Shown in pieces: positions 1-10,700 of a stretch of DNA of 64,000 nucleotides. Both the position numbers and the translations under genes were made by a program. Under the pieces are notes generated by a model. The model did not search any database. It had not been told where the DNA came from and saw only the letters and a program-made list of their open reading frames with translations. Position 1 is the stretch's first letter; the number at the start of each line of letters is the position of its first letter. Source of the stretch: Craterostigma plantagineum. Taxonomy: Eukaryota; Streptophyta; Magnoliopsida; Lamiales; Linderniaceae. The stretch lies in the NCBI GenBank assembly GCA_027422505.1, contig JAPQWV010000018.1, forward strand, positions 17,440,001 to 17,504,000. The letters are read 5' to 3'.

Positions 1-665
1 AAATAATTTAATCAAAATATATAAGATATATATATATGTCATTTTGATCATCATAAAATAATGAATAAATTAGATGGTTATTTATTATTACACATAACTC
101 GCCTAAATTAAACACCATTTCTTAATTTTAGGAAATATGTAATAAAATTTTAGAATAATTAAAAAAAAAAAGCAATGAAGTTTTGCCTTGTAATAGGCGC
201 TGACCACATACTTTATCTTTTCAATTCGTCTATATCAGTCATGTCACTTTAGCTCTTTTAAACAAAAAAATAAAAAATAAAAAAAAAAGAAAGTACGCTT
301 TTCTTAATACGCTATGAAACGTTTTGGTGGAAAAAAAGGTTATTGCGCGCATCGAGGCGCGCGATACAACGCCTTTTAAGACACTGGTTTGAGAAAAGGT
401 AGGAGGAGATTATCTTTAATTTTACGTAATATTTATCTTTAATTTTATTATTTTATTTAGTATATATTTGAAGATCAATTACGACAGTTTATTAATTACA
501 TTGGACAAAGAATTTAGGTTGATATATACAAATTTAACTTCAAAAATTAAGAAATTTATGAAGAATATGCGTACTCGGAACCAATTAAGTGGAGAATGAG
601 ATAGAAAAAATTTTGATTTTCGTATATATTATTATGAAAAATAAAAGAAATAATATCGTTGCGCG

Positions 666-1289
666 TAGGGGTGGACGTTCGGGTTCGGGTATTCGGGTAT
701 TATCCGAATCCGATCGGGTTCGGGTCGGGTAGTTCGGTTGTTTGTCAGGTGTCGGGTTAGCCGACACCAGATAATTATTTATCAGGTCGCGTATCGGGTA
801 GTAATTTATACCCGATCAGGTTATTCGACTGCCCGACAAATTATTTTTAAAAAATATATTAGTTTTTATACATAAACAGTAAAAAAAATATAATTACATA
901 TCTAGATTCAATATCTAACGTGAGTCGTGTTAAAGTTTTTAATAATATTTTTATTATTTCTTATTTTAATTGCATAATTAATAAGTGATAGTTTATTATC
1001 AATGCATAATAATTATAAAAATTGGAATATATTTTCAAAATTTTATAAATAAACATTAAAAATATGTTTCTATTATATTTATTGAAAATAAATATCCAAA
1101 CATTATAAGTGACATTTAATATATAACATGGAATTTGTTATAATATTTTTAGATATTTTTTCAATTTAAAAATCGGATACCCAAACTCGATATCCAACAA
1201 GCGGATACCCGACGTAGATATGGTCGGGTTCGGATGATAAAAATTTTAACCCGAACGAACCCGAATTACCGGACTGATGCCCATCCCTA
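666..1289. mobile_element. hAT-type MITE in the B-box gene promoter, copy A
   Basis: The element begins TAGGGGTGGACG and ends in the near-inverse GCCCATCCCTA. It is flanked by an 8-bp target-site duplication, GTTGCGCG on the left (658-665) and TTTGCGCG on the right (1290-1297), with 7 of 8 bases the same. The inner ends are runs of GGGTTCGGGT and its complement, so the element can fold back. The middle is AT-rich with no transposase. The 8-bp duplication and TA-ending termini fit non-autonomous hAT elements. It ends 58 bp before the TATA box and 190 bp before the start codon of the B-box gene. Confidence 0.8.
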
Positions 1290-1347
1290 TTTGCGCGGAC
1301 GACTCCTGCCTGGCACACACTTGCGCAAACCGACTCGCAAGTTTCCT

Positions 1348-1355
1348 TATAAAAG
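1348..1355 (+). promoter_or_regulatory. TATA box of the B-box gene, copy A
   Basis: TATAAAAG lies 125 bp upstream of the ATG at 1480, a normal plant core-promoter spacing if the 5' UTR is about 95 nt. The equivalent box in copy B is at 23353-23360. Confidence 0.6.
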
Positions 1356-1479
1356 AGAAATCAGAATTTCTTTTTTATTTTTGTCTACCTTAGGCGCAGC
1401 TTTGTTCTTCTTCGTCTAGGAGTTAAAATAGAGCTCAGAACCGTTTGATTTGAAACAGAAGGAAATAAACTAGTGAAGG

Positions 1480-3471
1480 ATGAAGATTCAGTGCAGTGTT
1501 TGCGAGGCGGCGGAGGCTACGATCCTCTGCTGCGCGGACGAGGCGAGCTTATGCTGTGAATGCGATCAGAAGGTCCACTCGGCTAACAAGCTCGTCAGCA
1601 AACACCAAAGGGTTTTGCTTTCCACTTCTTCTCAGATGCCCAAGTGCGATATCTGTCAGGTTAGAAAAACTTGCAGATTCTCTTCTAATTTCAAGCCTTT
1701 TCTTTCCGTGCTGTTGAGATTGTGATGCTAAATCGTACTTAAGATTTGGAGACAGTTGTGTAATTGTTATTGAAGAACTAATCGCCTGATTGATCAACTT
1801 CTCTTCCTTCGTAGGAGGCTTTTATCGTTCGTGGACTTAGATTTCGTACCTTGTCTTGGATTCAATTTCAGCTATGATATGTGTGTCAATAATCTGAGCC
1901 ATTAGTCCCATCTGTTCGAACTTTAACGGTCGAAGTTAGCCTTGCTTTAGTATTACTTTCAAGCATCGTACTGGTTCTTCGATCTTCTTTTACGCAAACG
2001 TCTATATGCAGGAAACTGTTGGCTATTTCTTTTGCCTCGAGGACCGATCTCTACTGTGCAGAAGATGCGATACTTCTATGCACAATGCCAACGAATTGGT
2101 CTCAAAGCACCAGCGATTTCTACTAACTGGAGTTAGGGTTGGGCTCGAAGCCACTCTCCCTCGTCGTCCATCGTCTTCTTCGGAGAGGAGCGGCCCTGCC
2201 GAGAAGACAACCTCGGCGGTTCCTCAAAAGGGGACAACCTCAGCAGTATCTAAACCTAGTCAGCACTGTGCAGATCCTTGTGACCTTCCATTGTCGAACG
2301 TTCATCAGCAAGTGGGGCCCTCCCCCGAGGCTGGCTCGCCGTGGCAGCAGCTGCTGAATCAGTACGTTGAGTTCGGCGATTTCACCAAGGATGACGCTTT
2401 TGTGTACAACAACGCCTCGTCAGAGGTTTGATTTTCTCACTCGCCTTGGTATTCCTTTTTTGTATGTCTGACTAGGCGGGACGTGGAAGCTCGTGGAGAT
2501 ATTTGTATATTGTGCGATTTGCAGGTGGCTTATATTCGTTAGGTTCAGGGAGTGGCATTTTATAGACGCCTATATCAGGGGGTGACAATTAATTTTAGAA
2601 ATTGTAGTAATTTGTGGACGCGGCTACAATTTTAGGACATTAAGTTTCAAAATTGAGGCAATTCGAGGACATTCGATTTTAAGTTTTTTAGTTTTGTCTT
2701 CGAATTACTTCAATTTTGAAGCCTACTGTCCTTAAATTGCAACTTTAATTTATATGTCTTGAAATTGCTTCACTTTTGAAACTTATTGTGCTAACAATGC
2801 AACATGTTCTCGTAAAGCCTCCCCTAATTATCTTTTCGGTCTTGTATTTCTGGGGGAGTGGCACTTTAAGGACGCCCGAGTTAGGGGGTGGTAGTTTTAG
2901 GACAGTAAGTTTAGAAATTGTAGTAATTTGAGGAAGCGGTTGCAATTTTAGGACATTAAGTGTCAAACTGAGGCATATTGATGACATCGAGTTTATAATT
3001 TCGACGTTAGTTGTCCCGAAATTGCAACTTCGGCTTAGGTGTTCTCAAATTGCTTCATTTTGAAACTTACTTTCTAAAAAACGCAACATGTCCTTTTAAC
3101 GCCACCACCCCTAATATAACGGTTAAAAAAAAACTATTAAGCTTTATCAAATACATATCATCTTGTTTGAGCAATGACCCCTTTTCTCCTCCAATCAGGT
3201 TCAGAGCGATAAGCTACTCGGGAATTCAGCAATCGTCGAGCCCGTCAAAGTAAACGAGCGGGTCGGTCAGATGCCCGAGACTTTCTGGGCAGTCCCGCAA
3301 GTCCCTTCTTTGCACACTTCGTCCGAGCAATACCTGCCCGAATCTTCTTACAATACTCAGTCTGAAACTGCTTTCTATGTGCCTGACATTAGAAGCTCGC
3401 ATTTAGACAGCACCGGCCGTCAGCGCCAGCCGTCGAATGCGAGCTCGGCGAAGCGAAGGAGGCAATACTGA
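1480..3471 (+). CDS. Double B-box zinc-finger protein (group IV BBX, BBX20/21/22-like), copy A, intact
   Basis: Transcription cofactor of the group with two B-boxes and no CCT domain; relatives act in the nucleus in light signalling with HY5 and COP1. Three exons fit GT-AG rules and one open frame: 1480-1659, 2012-2425 and 3199-3471, giving 288 residues. B-box 1 covers residues 5-47 (Cys5, Cys8, Cys17, Cys25, Cys28, His33, His42). B-box 2 covers about 56-95 (Cys56, Cys59, Cys68, Cys76, Cys79, His84, His93). The C-terminal part has FWAVPQVPS and VPDI motifs and ends KRRRQY, typical of the BBX20-22 type; the basic tail may be a nuclear signal. Intron 2 holds two fold-back MITEs. A hAT-type MITE separates the core promoter from distal sequence. 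The exact Arabidopsis orthologue cannot be fixed by eye. Confidence 0.88.
2569..2835. mobile_element. Fold-back MITE 1 in intron 2 of the B-box gene, copy A
   Basis: The left half contains GGACATTAAGTTTC and TTGAGGCAATTCGAGG; the right half carries the approximate reverse complement (TCGAATTACTTCAA, then TGTCC). The whole piece can therefore fold into one long imperfect hairpin. No coding capacity is seen. Ends are approximate. A close relative follows directly at 2860-3121. Confidence 0.55.
2860..3121. mobile_element. Fold-back MITE 2 in intron 2 of the B-box gene, copy A
   Basis: Second member of the same fold-back family in direct orientation. It has the same order of blocks (GTGGCACTTTAAGGACGC, then AGGGGGTGGTAG, then TTTAGAAATTGTAGTAATTTG) and an inverse right end, CGCCACCACCCCTAAT. 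With element 1 it makes up most of the 773-bp intron. Confidence 0.55.
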
Positions 3472-4086
3472 TTCGAATCGAAGAAAGGCTAAAGAAGCGT
3501 TAAAAAAACCTTTTGTTAGTCGTTCGATTTTGTGCCTTGTTTCGAGCTTTTTTCTTAGGGTTCGTTCGGTGTTGCGTAGGCTGCTTGCCTGCCACAAGTC
3601 TCATCAGCAAATTGCTTGGTTTGTTCTTTGGCTTGTTTTTGCTTGTCTACTTGGGGTTTGTTTGGATGATCGAATCTCAGTTGTTTGGTTAGTAATGTAA
3701 GGATAATATGGTTTTACTTTTTTTTTTCTCGAACCTGATTTCTGATTTCACAAACATAAGTTCTTGAATGATATCAGATTAGAATAGAAAACAAAGGTTC
3801 ACACTTGAGGAACCCCAACGCGGCTGATGCCCTGATACAAGGAAATCGATGGAAAATAGGTTTTGAAAGTATTTTTGAATTACTTTAATTTTGAAAGTTA
3901 GTGGATTTAAATTAGAACTCCGTAGATTTGTCGTGAAAATGCAACCCGTAAACAAGGTTCTGAAACCGAGTTTTCGAACCGAATCGGAAGTTTTAGTGGT
4001 TTAAAGTTTAGTGGTTTAATTGGTATAAAACTGCAATCAAACCGGGATAAAAACTGTATCTTAAATATAATATATACTTTATAATA
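3472..4086. other. 3' UTR and spacer after the B-box gene, copy A
   Basis: Pyrimidine-rich sequence follows the stop codon and is probably 3' UTR to about 3720. The rest is AT-rich spacer. I see no gene, RNA or clear repeat here. The copy B counterpart is 25493-26103. Confidence 0.5.
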
Positions 4087-4638
4087 CACCCTCCGCCCAA
4101 ATCATTTTATACATTTTACTAAACCGGACGTCCCACATCTTTCGTGCATTTTCTTATTCAGCAAAAAAGCTATCACAAACAATTAATATAATAATATTAA
4201 CGGCTTGTTTAGAAATCCATTTCAGATGGACTTTTGGATTCAAAAGCCCATTTACATATTTTTCTAATGTTTAGTGATTAATTTCAAATTCACTTTTTGA
4301 TAAGTCAACTTATTCAAAAGTCCATTACGGAGAAGTGCAAAAATCTGACTTTTGAGAACACATTCACACTGGTTTAAAATGGGCTTTTAAAATGTGAATT
4401 TACCAAACAAAACAAAAACTCAAAAAAAAATTTTTTTTTGAAAAGCCATTTCCTAGAAAGTCCATTTTTAAAGAGGACTTTTGTCTCGAAAGTGTTTCCA
4501 AACACCCTCTAAATATTCTTAAAATACGTGTCAAAATATACAGTTTTTTACCTTTTAATTGTACTATATTAAAAATATTCAGTTTCTTAATTCCCGTGCC
4601 AACTCCCAAATGTCCATAAACATTTGGGACAGAGTGAG
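4087..4638. mobile_element. Stowaway-type (mariner) MITE interrupted by another MITE, copy A
   Basis: Ends are CACCCTCCGCCCAAAT on the left and ATTTGGGACAGAGTGAG on the right. These are inverse of each other apart from a few changes and match the CTCCCTCCGTCCC terminus of plant Stowaway elements. Both sides are bounded by TA, the mariner target duplication. Without the inner 309-bp insertion it would be about 240 bp, a normal Stowaway size. Copy B counterpart: 26104-26655. Confidence 0.75.
4201..4509. mobile_element. PIF/Harbinger-like MITE nested in the Stowaway, copy A
   Basis: The insertion begins CGGCTTGTTTAGAAA and ends with the imperfect inverse TTTCCAAACACCCTC. It is flanked on both sides by TAA (4198-4200 and 4510-4512), the three-base duplication of the PIF/Harbinger class. 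There is internal inverted symmetry around blocks containing TCCATTT. No coding sequence. Confidence 0.55.
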
Positions 4639-4859
4639 TATGAATCAATCAAATAATATGGAAAATATAAATGTTTTTATGAACTTTTTTCCAATTATAA
4701 TCTTATAAGTTAAGGGGCAAAATTAAATAAAAGTAAATTGTGTGGTTTGTTATAAATTAATTGTATGTCAAGTGTTAAATCATATATGAATTTGGGATCA
4801 AATTTGAATAAAATAAAATAGTGAGTAATAAGTTAATTATAAAATAAAAATTATAGTGT

Positions 4860-4917
4860 TGGATGGATTCGAACCAAACCTATTAACTAAATACTCACAA
4901 CTTCATCGCTAGACCAA
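4860..4917 (-). repeat. tRNA-derived SINE-like head, copy A
   Basis: On the minus strand GGTTCGAATCC (4865-4875) matches the RNA polymerase III B box exactly, and a weaker A-box-like TAGCGATGA lies about 30 bp before it. This resembles the tRNA-related head of a plant SINE or a decayed tRNA. No cloverleaf could be drawn. Copy B counterpart: 26874-26932. Confidence 0.3.
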
Positions 4918-5039
4918 AGTAATTTATTGATTTTTCTATTTGTATATAACTTATTAGACACCGAAATATTTTTATTTATTTTTAAATTTTTTAAAAAAAG
5001 ACCGAACCGGGTCCGGTGATAAGTTAAGATTTTACGAAC

Positions 5040-6904
5040 ATTTTAGACCCGAAAAATTGCGTAATTCCATCATTATATGTCTAAATGTCCATAAATATTC
5101 TATCGAATGCTACTTTTCATATTTGACAGGTAACAGAGCTAAAAGGGCCAAAAATCGGGAACGAAGTTGGGCCAAAAATCAACCCAAACTATATGAGCCC
5201 AAAGCCAAGAAAAAAACAATAAATCAACCCAAATATTCGAACCCACTAAGCAGCCCATCAATAGCCCAACTCACATATACATACAATATAGATAAAAAAA
5301 CACAAGGATGAGAATTAGAGACTACGATCGAACTTTTTCATTGTTGAAGAAAATGAGAGCACACGCGCGGAGAAAAGGGAAGAAAAGAATATCTTGGCGG
5401 CTGAGCAGACACGACAAGCAACGCACGAAACAAGGAAGAGAAAAGCTGGAGAAAATTGGGGAGGTTTCGATCGTGTTTCTCCTCATTTCTATAAATACAT
5501 TTACAAAGGAGAGCTGAGATTCACATAAGAAAACCACTAAAGCACATACCTCACTTATCTCTGACGCTCAAGGCCACGTTCACGAGGAAATAAGGCAGAG
5601 CACTCACCTATCGAAGCCTCGTCAAGCTGCCACCATCCATCAAGCAAAGCAGGCAGCTCTAAGGGAAGCACGCACCTGACGCTTACCCAAAAACCACATC
5701 CCGCTACCACCGGACGATTCACCCACAACCAGGCAGCTCCCAATTTCATCACAAGCATCCACATCTCAGACCACTTAACGACCCCTCACGCAGCCCAAGA
5801 ACCAAACCCACCATAAACAAACCCACGCTTGAGCTTAGGCCGTACAAACGAGGAGCAAGAAGGGCTGAAACGCTCACACCTTACTCTCTAACGAGGGCCA
5901 GCGAGCACCCTTTTACACTGAGGAGGCGATTTTTGGACAGATGCGAACGAGCCAAGACACGAGCCGAGTGTCCAAGGCGTTTCTTAGTCGCCCACCACCC
6001 GTTCGACAAAAGTACTGTGAGGGGCGTTTTATTCTATCTTTCCTTTTTCTTTGTTTTATTTATGTGTTTGTTTAAACTTCGTTGCTTTCGCTAATTAATA
6101 TGTTAGCGTAAGTCGTTTTGTGGTTAAGGCCTTATTAGGCTGGATTACGGACTCGTAATAATATTATCGTGCTTTATTTAGTCGTATGTGAAAGTTATGT
6201 GTTCTTCGCTGATTTTAATGCTTGCGTATGATTGATCGCCATATGCTTGTTTTGTTGATTGGTTTATGAGACGAGAGGTGATTAGACCGGTTAGAAATAA
6301 AGTGTTGAACACCACGACGTTAAACCGACCGGAGATGGAATCGGTTTCGTTCGTGTGGTTTCCGAGACTTTAGGCGTCGAAAGCGCCTAAACTCGGGGAA
6401 ATTCATAAAGTCGAATGCATCGGAGTATAACTACAGTCATATAGGGATATAGTTGATTGGTTCACTCTCGCATAGGGTTGCTATACACACGAGAGCGGGT
6501 AGCACATATGTTAGGAATTTTTACCTTGATTAAAATCGTATTGATTAGATAAAGTCGATTGCATGAAGACGTAGAATAATCCGTGCCGAAATATGTGCTT
6601 TAATAACGTTTGTTGTTATTGATTTAAAACCATTAATTTTATTTGCGCTTTTATCTAGTTCGATTACTTTATTTTTATCACCAAAAAAAATCATAAAAAC
6701 ACCTTATTTAATATTCGCTTTAGTATAAATTAAAAATTCAGAATAATATCTTAGAATTAATCGAGCTATCCTCGTGGATCGATACGCGGATTTACGTCCG
6801 TTTTATACTACTTGCACGACCTAGTATACTTGCTAGTATTTGAGCGTGTCATCCGGCCGGTGACATGACCGATCTTCAAAACCATGCCCGTAAGACTATC
6901 TTTA
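5040..6904 (+). mobile_element. Probable LTR-retrotransposon LTR/leader fragment, copy A
   Basis: No gene is seen. TATAAATA at 5490-5497 is followed by a long non-coding leader. Near 6760-6860 comes a block with CTCGTGGATCGATAC and TTTATACTACTTGCACGACC that resembles the leader/U5 end of plant Ty3-gypsy LTRs. No integrase or reverse transcriptase is visible and I could not define both ends or a target duplication. Copy B counterpart: about 27049-28919. Confidence 0.35.
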
Positions 6905-7721
6905 TCCATGACCTCCACAACCAGTCATGAGAATACAATATTAATTTCTCTCTCCTCCACATACACAACCTACACCTCAACTCAACCTAACAATTCATAC
7001 TTTATCAACTCATCACAACCTATAATATTTATATTTTATAATTATTTTTAGTAGTATTTGAATGTTTGAAAATTAAATTACATTATATGAAATAAAATTT
7101 AGATACCTTTGGAGAAAGAAAAATAATATGAATTATGATAGATTATAGAATGTAATAGAGAAATAAATAATTTGAAATTGTGATTCAAAATGTATCAATA
7201 TTAGTCTCTATTTGTAGAGAAAAAATCATATATTTTGGTAAAAAAATAAAAATATAGTTAATAGATAATTAAAGGTTCATAAAAATCAATAAAAACTACA
7301 AAACAGTTTACTGAAAACTGTGCACAACCGGTTGGTGCACCAAGTTGGTCCACCAACTGGGTTGTGGAAGGTTGTGTGCTACTTTTAATTGTTTGATTTA
7401 TTTTAGTTATAAATAATGCATGACCGGTGTACAGGTCATTGATAAAGATAGTCTATGGAAAATTAGGAGAAGTCTATTTTAATTCTCTAAAATCGCTATT
7501 AACTCTTACCAAACTTTTACAGAACAACTCGCAGCTAATCAAACTTGCTAGAATAACTCAGAGCCGACAAGTCAGCTACCGTACCTCATCACACTCGCCA
7601 CGCCATTGCCAAACCTCGACTCAAATAGACACTGTAGTATCGACACGACTCTTCAATGTCCTTGCCGCCGCCGCCACCGCCACCTCTATCAGCCGCCGCT
7701 CGCTAGCCTCCGTTCTCCAGC
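6905..7721 (+). other. Upstream region of the GGH pseudogene, copy A only
   Basis: Sequence missing from copy B. It contains an imperfect inverted pair, CCTCCACAACCAGT near 6910 and ACTGGGTTGTGGAAGG near 7356, so a MITE of about 450 bp may sit here. From about 7550 the composition becomes CG-richer (CCGCCGCCGCCACCGCC near 7667) and could be the old 5' UTR and promoter of GGH. An open frame at 7427-7966 runs from here into the solo LTR and looks accidental. Confidence 0.4.
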
Positions 7722-10700
7722 ATGCTCAACCATATCTGCAACGCGATTCTAGTCGCTCACGCCACGTCATCGCAGTGCCTAAATGTGGCGACCCCGACTT
7801 TCTAATCATATTTAGTGGCGGATTTTCGCAACGTAAGTTGCGGGTGACCCGTCTAACAAAAACTTTTTTCCTACGATATGATATATTACGACAAAACGTA
7901 ACCTACATCGTCGTAATCATACAAAGGCCGGAGCCCGAAAATATCTATCATATCAAAACGTTCTAACATCGCTCCACAGGTCGTCATCCATGTACAGCCT
8001 CGCCCTCAAAAGACCCTGGAGTACCGCCGTCAGCCTGCCTTAGTCGTGACGTTTCTTAACGTCCGACTTTATCGTACCTACAACACATAAAACGTTGAAT
8101 GAGCTTATAAAGCTCAGTAAGTGGAAACCATGCAGTGCACGTGTCCTAAAACGCAAAGGCATCCGCGCCAATGCTTCCTAATTGTATCATGTATTTCATG
8201 TCTATGTCTTGTATTCATGTCATGAAATTCGTGTATTGTCTGATCTTGTAGTTCGTGTCTTGTCTTGTAGTTCGTGTCTTATCTTGTAGTTCGTGTCTTG
8301 TTTTGTAGGGCCCTTGGCTTATCTTGCTATGCACCATCATGGAGCTCAAACCCACTAGGGGTAAATATATATAAATATTGACGATACTTCCATTGAGAGG
8401 CTAACACTAAGGCGCCTTTCCAATCCCAATGTAGTTTATCGATCCCACGGACGCTCACACTGGTAGACTCACTCTGAAATTACTGACACCAATTATACCC
8501 TTGGTGCCGTTTGTTTTCTCAGGGTGCATCTCCCAGGTCGCAACTTTCCGCCACATGCGTGCCCTTGCCTTGAGACATGTCATGTCATGTCTTGAAATCG
8601 GTGACATAAAGTCACCATGATAGCATAGAAGAGCCATTAAATGCAAACTTTTATCGTATTTAAGCAATCATACTTGACTTATACTCGTATCTTGTAACTT
8701 CGTGTATGCACGTGATAATGCGTACGTGAATAATGCCGAAGTGCTTGTCATGCCACTTCATGTAATAATTAGTTCATGTAACTAAATAATTCACATAAGG
8801 GTTCACGTAAAGTCACAGAAGAATATAATCATGTCATTTAAGCACGTAACCATGTAATTCATGCACATATAAATTTATGTGTTGTAGTTGGGATGTCCAC
8901 TTACCTGGTGTCCTTCGCTATTTAGCTTATCGTACTGTAAATTGGTAATCTCCGAACCCTAATTATAGAAACCTAGTTATAATCACGAAATTGGCTTAAT
9001 TTGAAAACCCTAATTTCAACTTCTATAAATTTCGAAACCCTAAAGTTTCAAACTTTGTCTTAAATTGAAGAATATCATTTCGAGATATATCTTAAACTTT
9101 ATTGTGGAATTTCGACATGAATTAAAATTGAATTAAAAATGGATCATGACATGAATTGGAAATGGATCTCGAGATGTATGTGTCGAGTTTTTTTTTCACA
9201 ATATTTCAAGAGGTATGTCGACATTAAAATAAGATGTCGAGGTGTAATCATAGTAAGATATCGATATCAATATTCAAGATAGATTGCGAGGCTTAAGTTA
9301 AATGGATCTCGACACAAATATTGGGATAGATGTCGACCTTATAAACAGAATTTTGAGGTTAGTATTAGCTAGATTTCGACATGGATATTGAAGATGGATC
9401 TCGAGACTCATTATAAATCTTGACATGATAGATAAATCTCGGTATGGTTTAAAATGATCTCGAGATTCTTACTAACATCGACATTCTTAATTCCTCATGA
9501 GAAAATCGTCCCCATCAGACTTAACATGGCTGCGAGTTTCAAGATTTGGAAATCATATCACCACTTAAAACTTCTTATGAAATCGTCTATCTATCAATCA
9601 AAGCCCTAATTTGATATTTTGATGCCTAGAATTTCATTAAAGCATGCCAATACTTAGGTAAAACATAAAATCATACCAAGAACGAATAATTCCACTAAGA
9701 ACAAGTGATCAAAGCTGGGAAGAGGTATAATTTTTACGTTAATTTTTACTTGAACAATAGCATGTTATAATAGTTGTCTAGAATGAACATATCATTAATT
9801 TAGGCTAGTAGATTTAATCTTCGAGAGTTTTGAATTTAGGGTTTTCGAAGTTGTACAAATGGATGTATTACTTCTTTTCAGTCTTTTATCTTTTTGGTTG
9901 CGTGTAATAATATACAAATGACATCAACGTTCTTATCTTTCCTCTCTAGTTAAGTAATCAATAATTATCTCTTCATTTGATCTCGGGTTCTACCTACTTC
10001 GAGCTCTAACATTTCGAACTTCTAAGGATCTTGGCTTTGTTAAGTGGATCTCGAGTTTTATTTCGAGATTTCACCTAAAATTTTGAGGTCAAAGCTAACA
10101 TGGATTGTGACGTGCTTTTCAAGCTTGATCCCGAAATTATTCCTACCAATTCGTATTTCCCAAAACGTGGTATCAATACTTAATAAACTAAATCAATTCT
10201 TCTAGGTTAGCACGCCATGTACTAAAAACCCTAACATCAATAACTAACCTAATTTCAATTAATTCCTCTACTTGGTTAGTAACCCTAATAGCACCCAATT
10301 TGAAATCATGTTGACACATAAAATCGTAAAACACGTATCATGCAGTCACGTAAGCCATGTAATATGCATGCATATTTATTGGTGAGAGTTTGATTTCACA
10401 TAGCTTAACTGAATTTAACTATGGTACCCGAAATAGAGAACAATTTATATATAATTTTCTTGTAGTCCTAACCTTTTTATTTGATTTGCCTGGAAAAGCC
10501 ACAAATCAGGACGTCGTGCCTTTAATTATATTATGAATCCCATAATTAGATTTTACGGGTATTACACTAAATTGCAACGACTAAGCAGCTACCAGCGGCG
10601 GCTCATCCGACGATTTTCAACGGCGTCGAGAGGTGGAAGAGCCGAGGCTCAACTTCTCGCCGGTGATCGGTATCGTTAGCCACCCTGGAGACGGCACTGC

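Noticed and set aside
4860..4917. Functional tRNA gene on the minus strand
   Set aside because: The B box is perfect but the A box is weak and no cloverleaf with proper acceptor stem can be drawn. Kept only as a SINE-like head.
7427..7966. Open frame of 179 codons
   Set aside because: It crosses the exact insertion point of the solo LTR (7784) and does not start with a proven ATG context. The GGH frame in 7722-7783 is a different phase with a better explanation.
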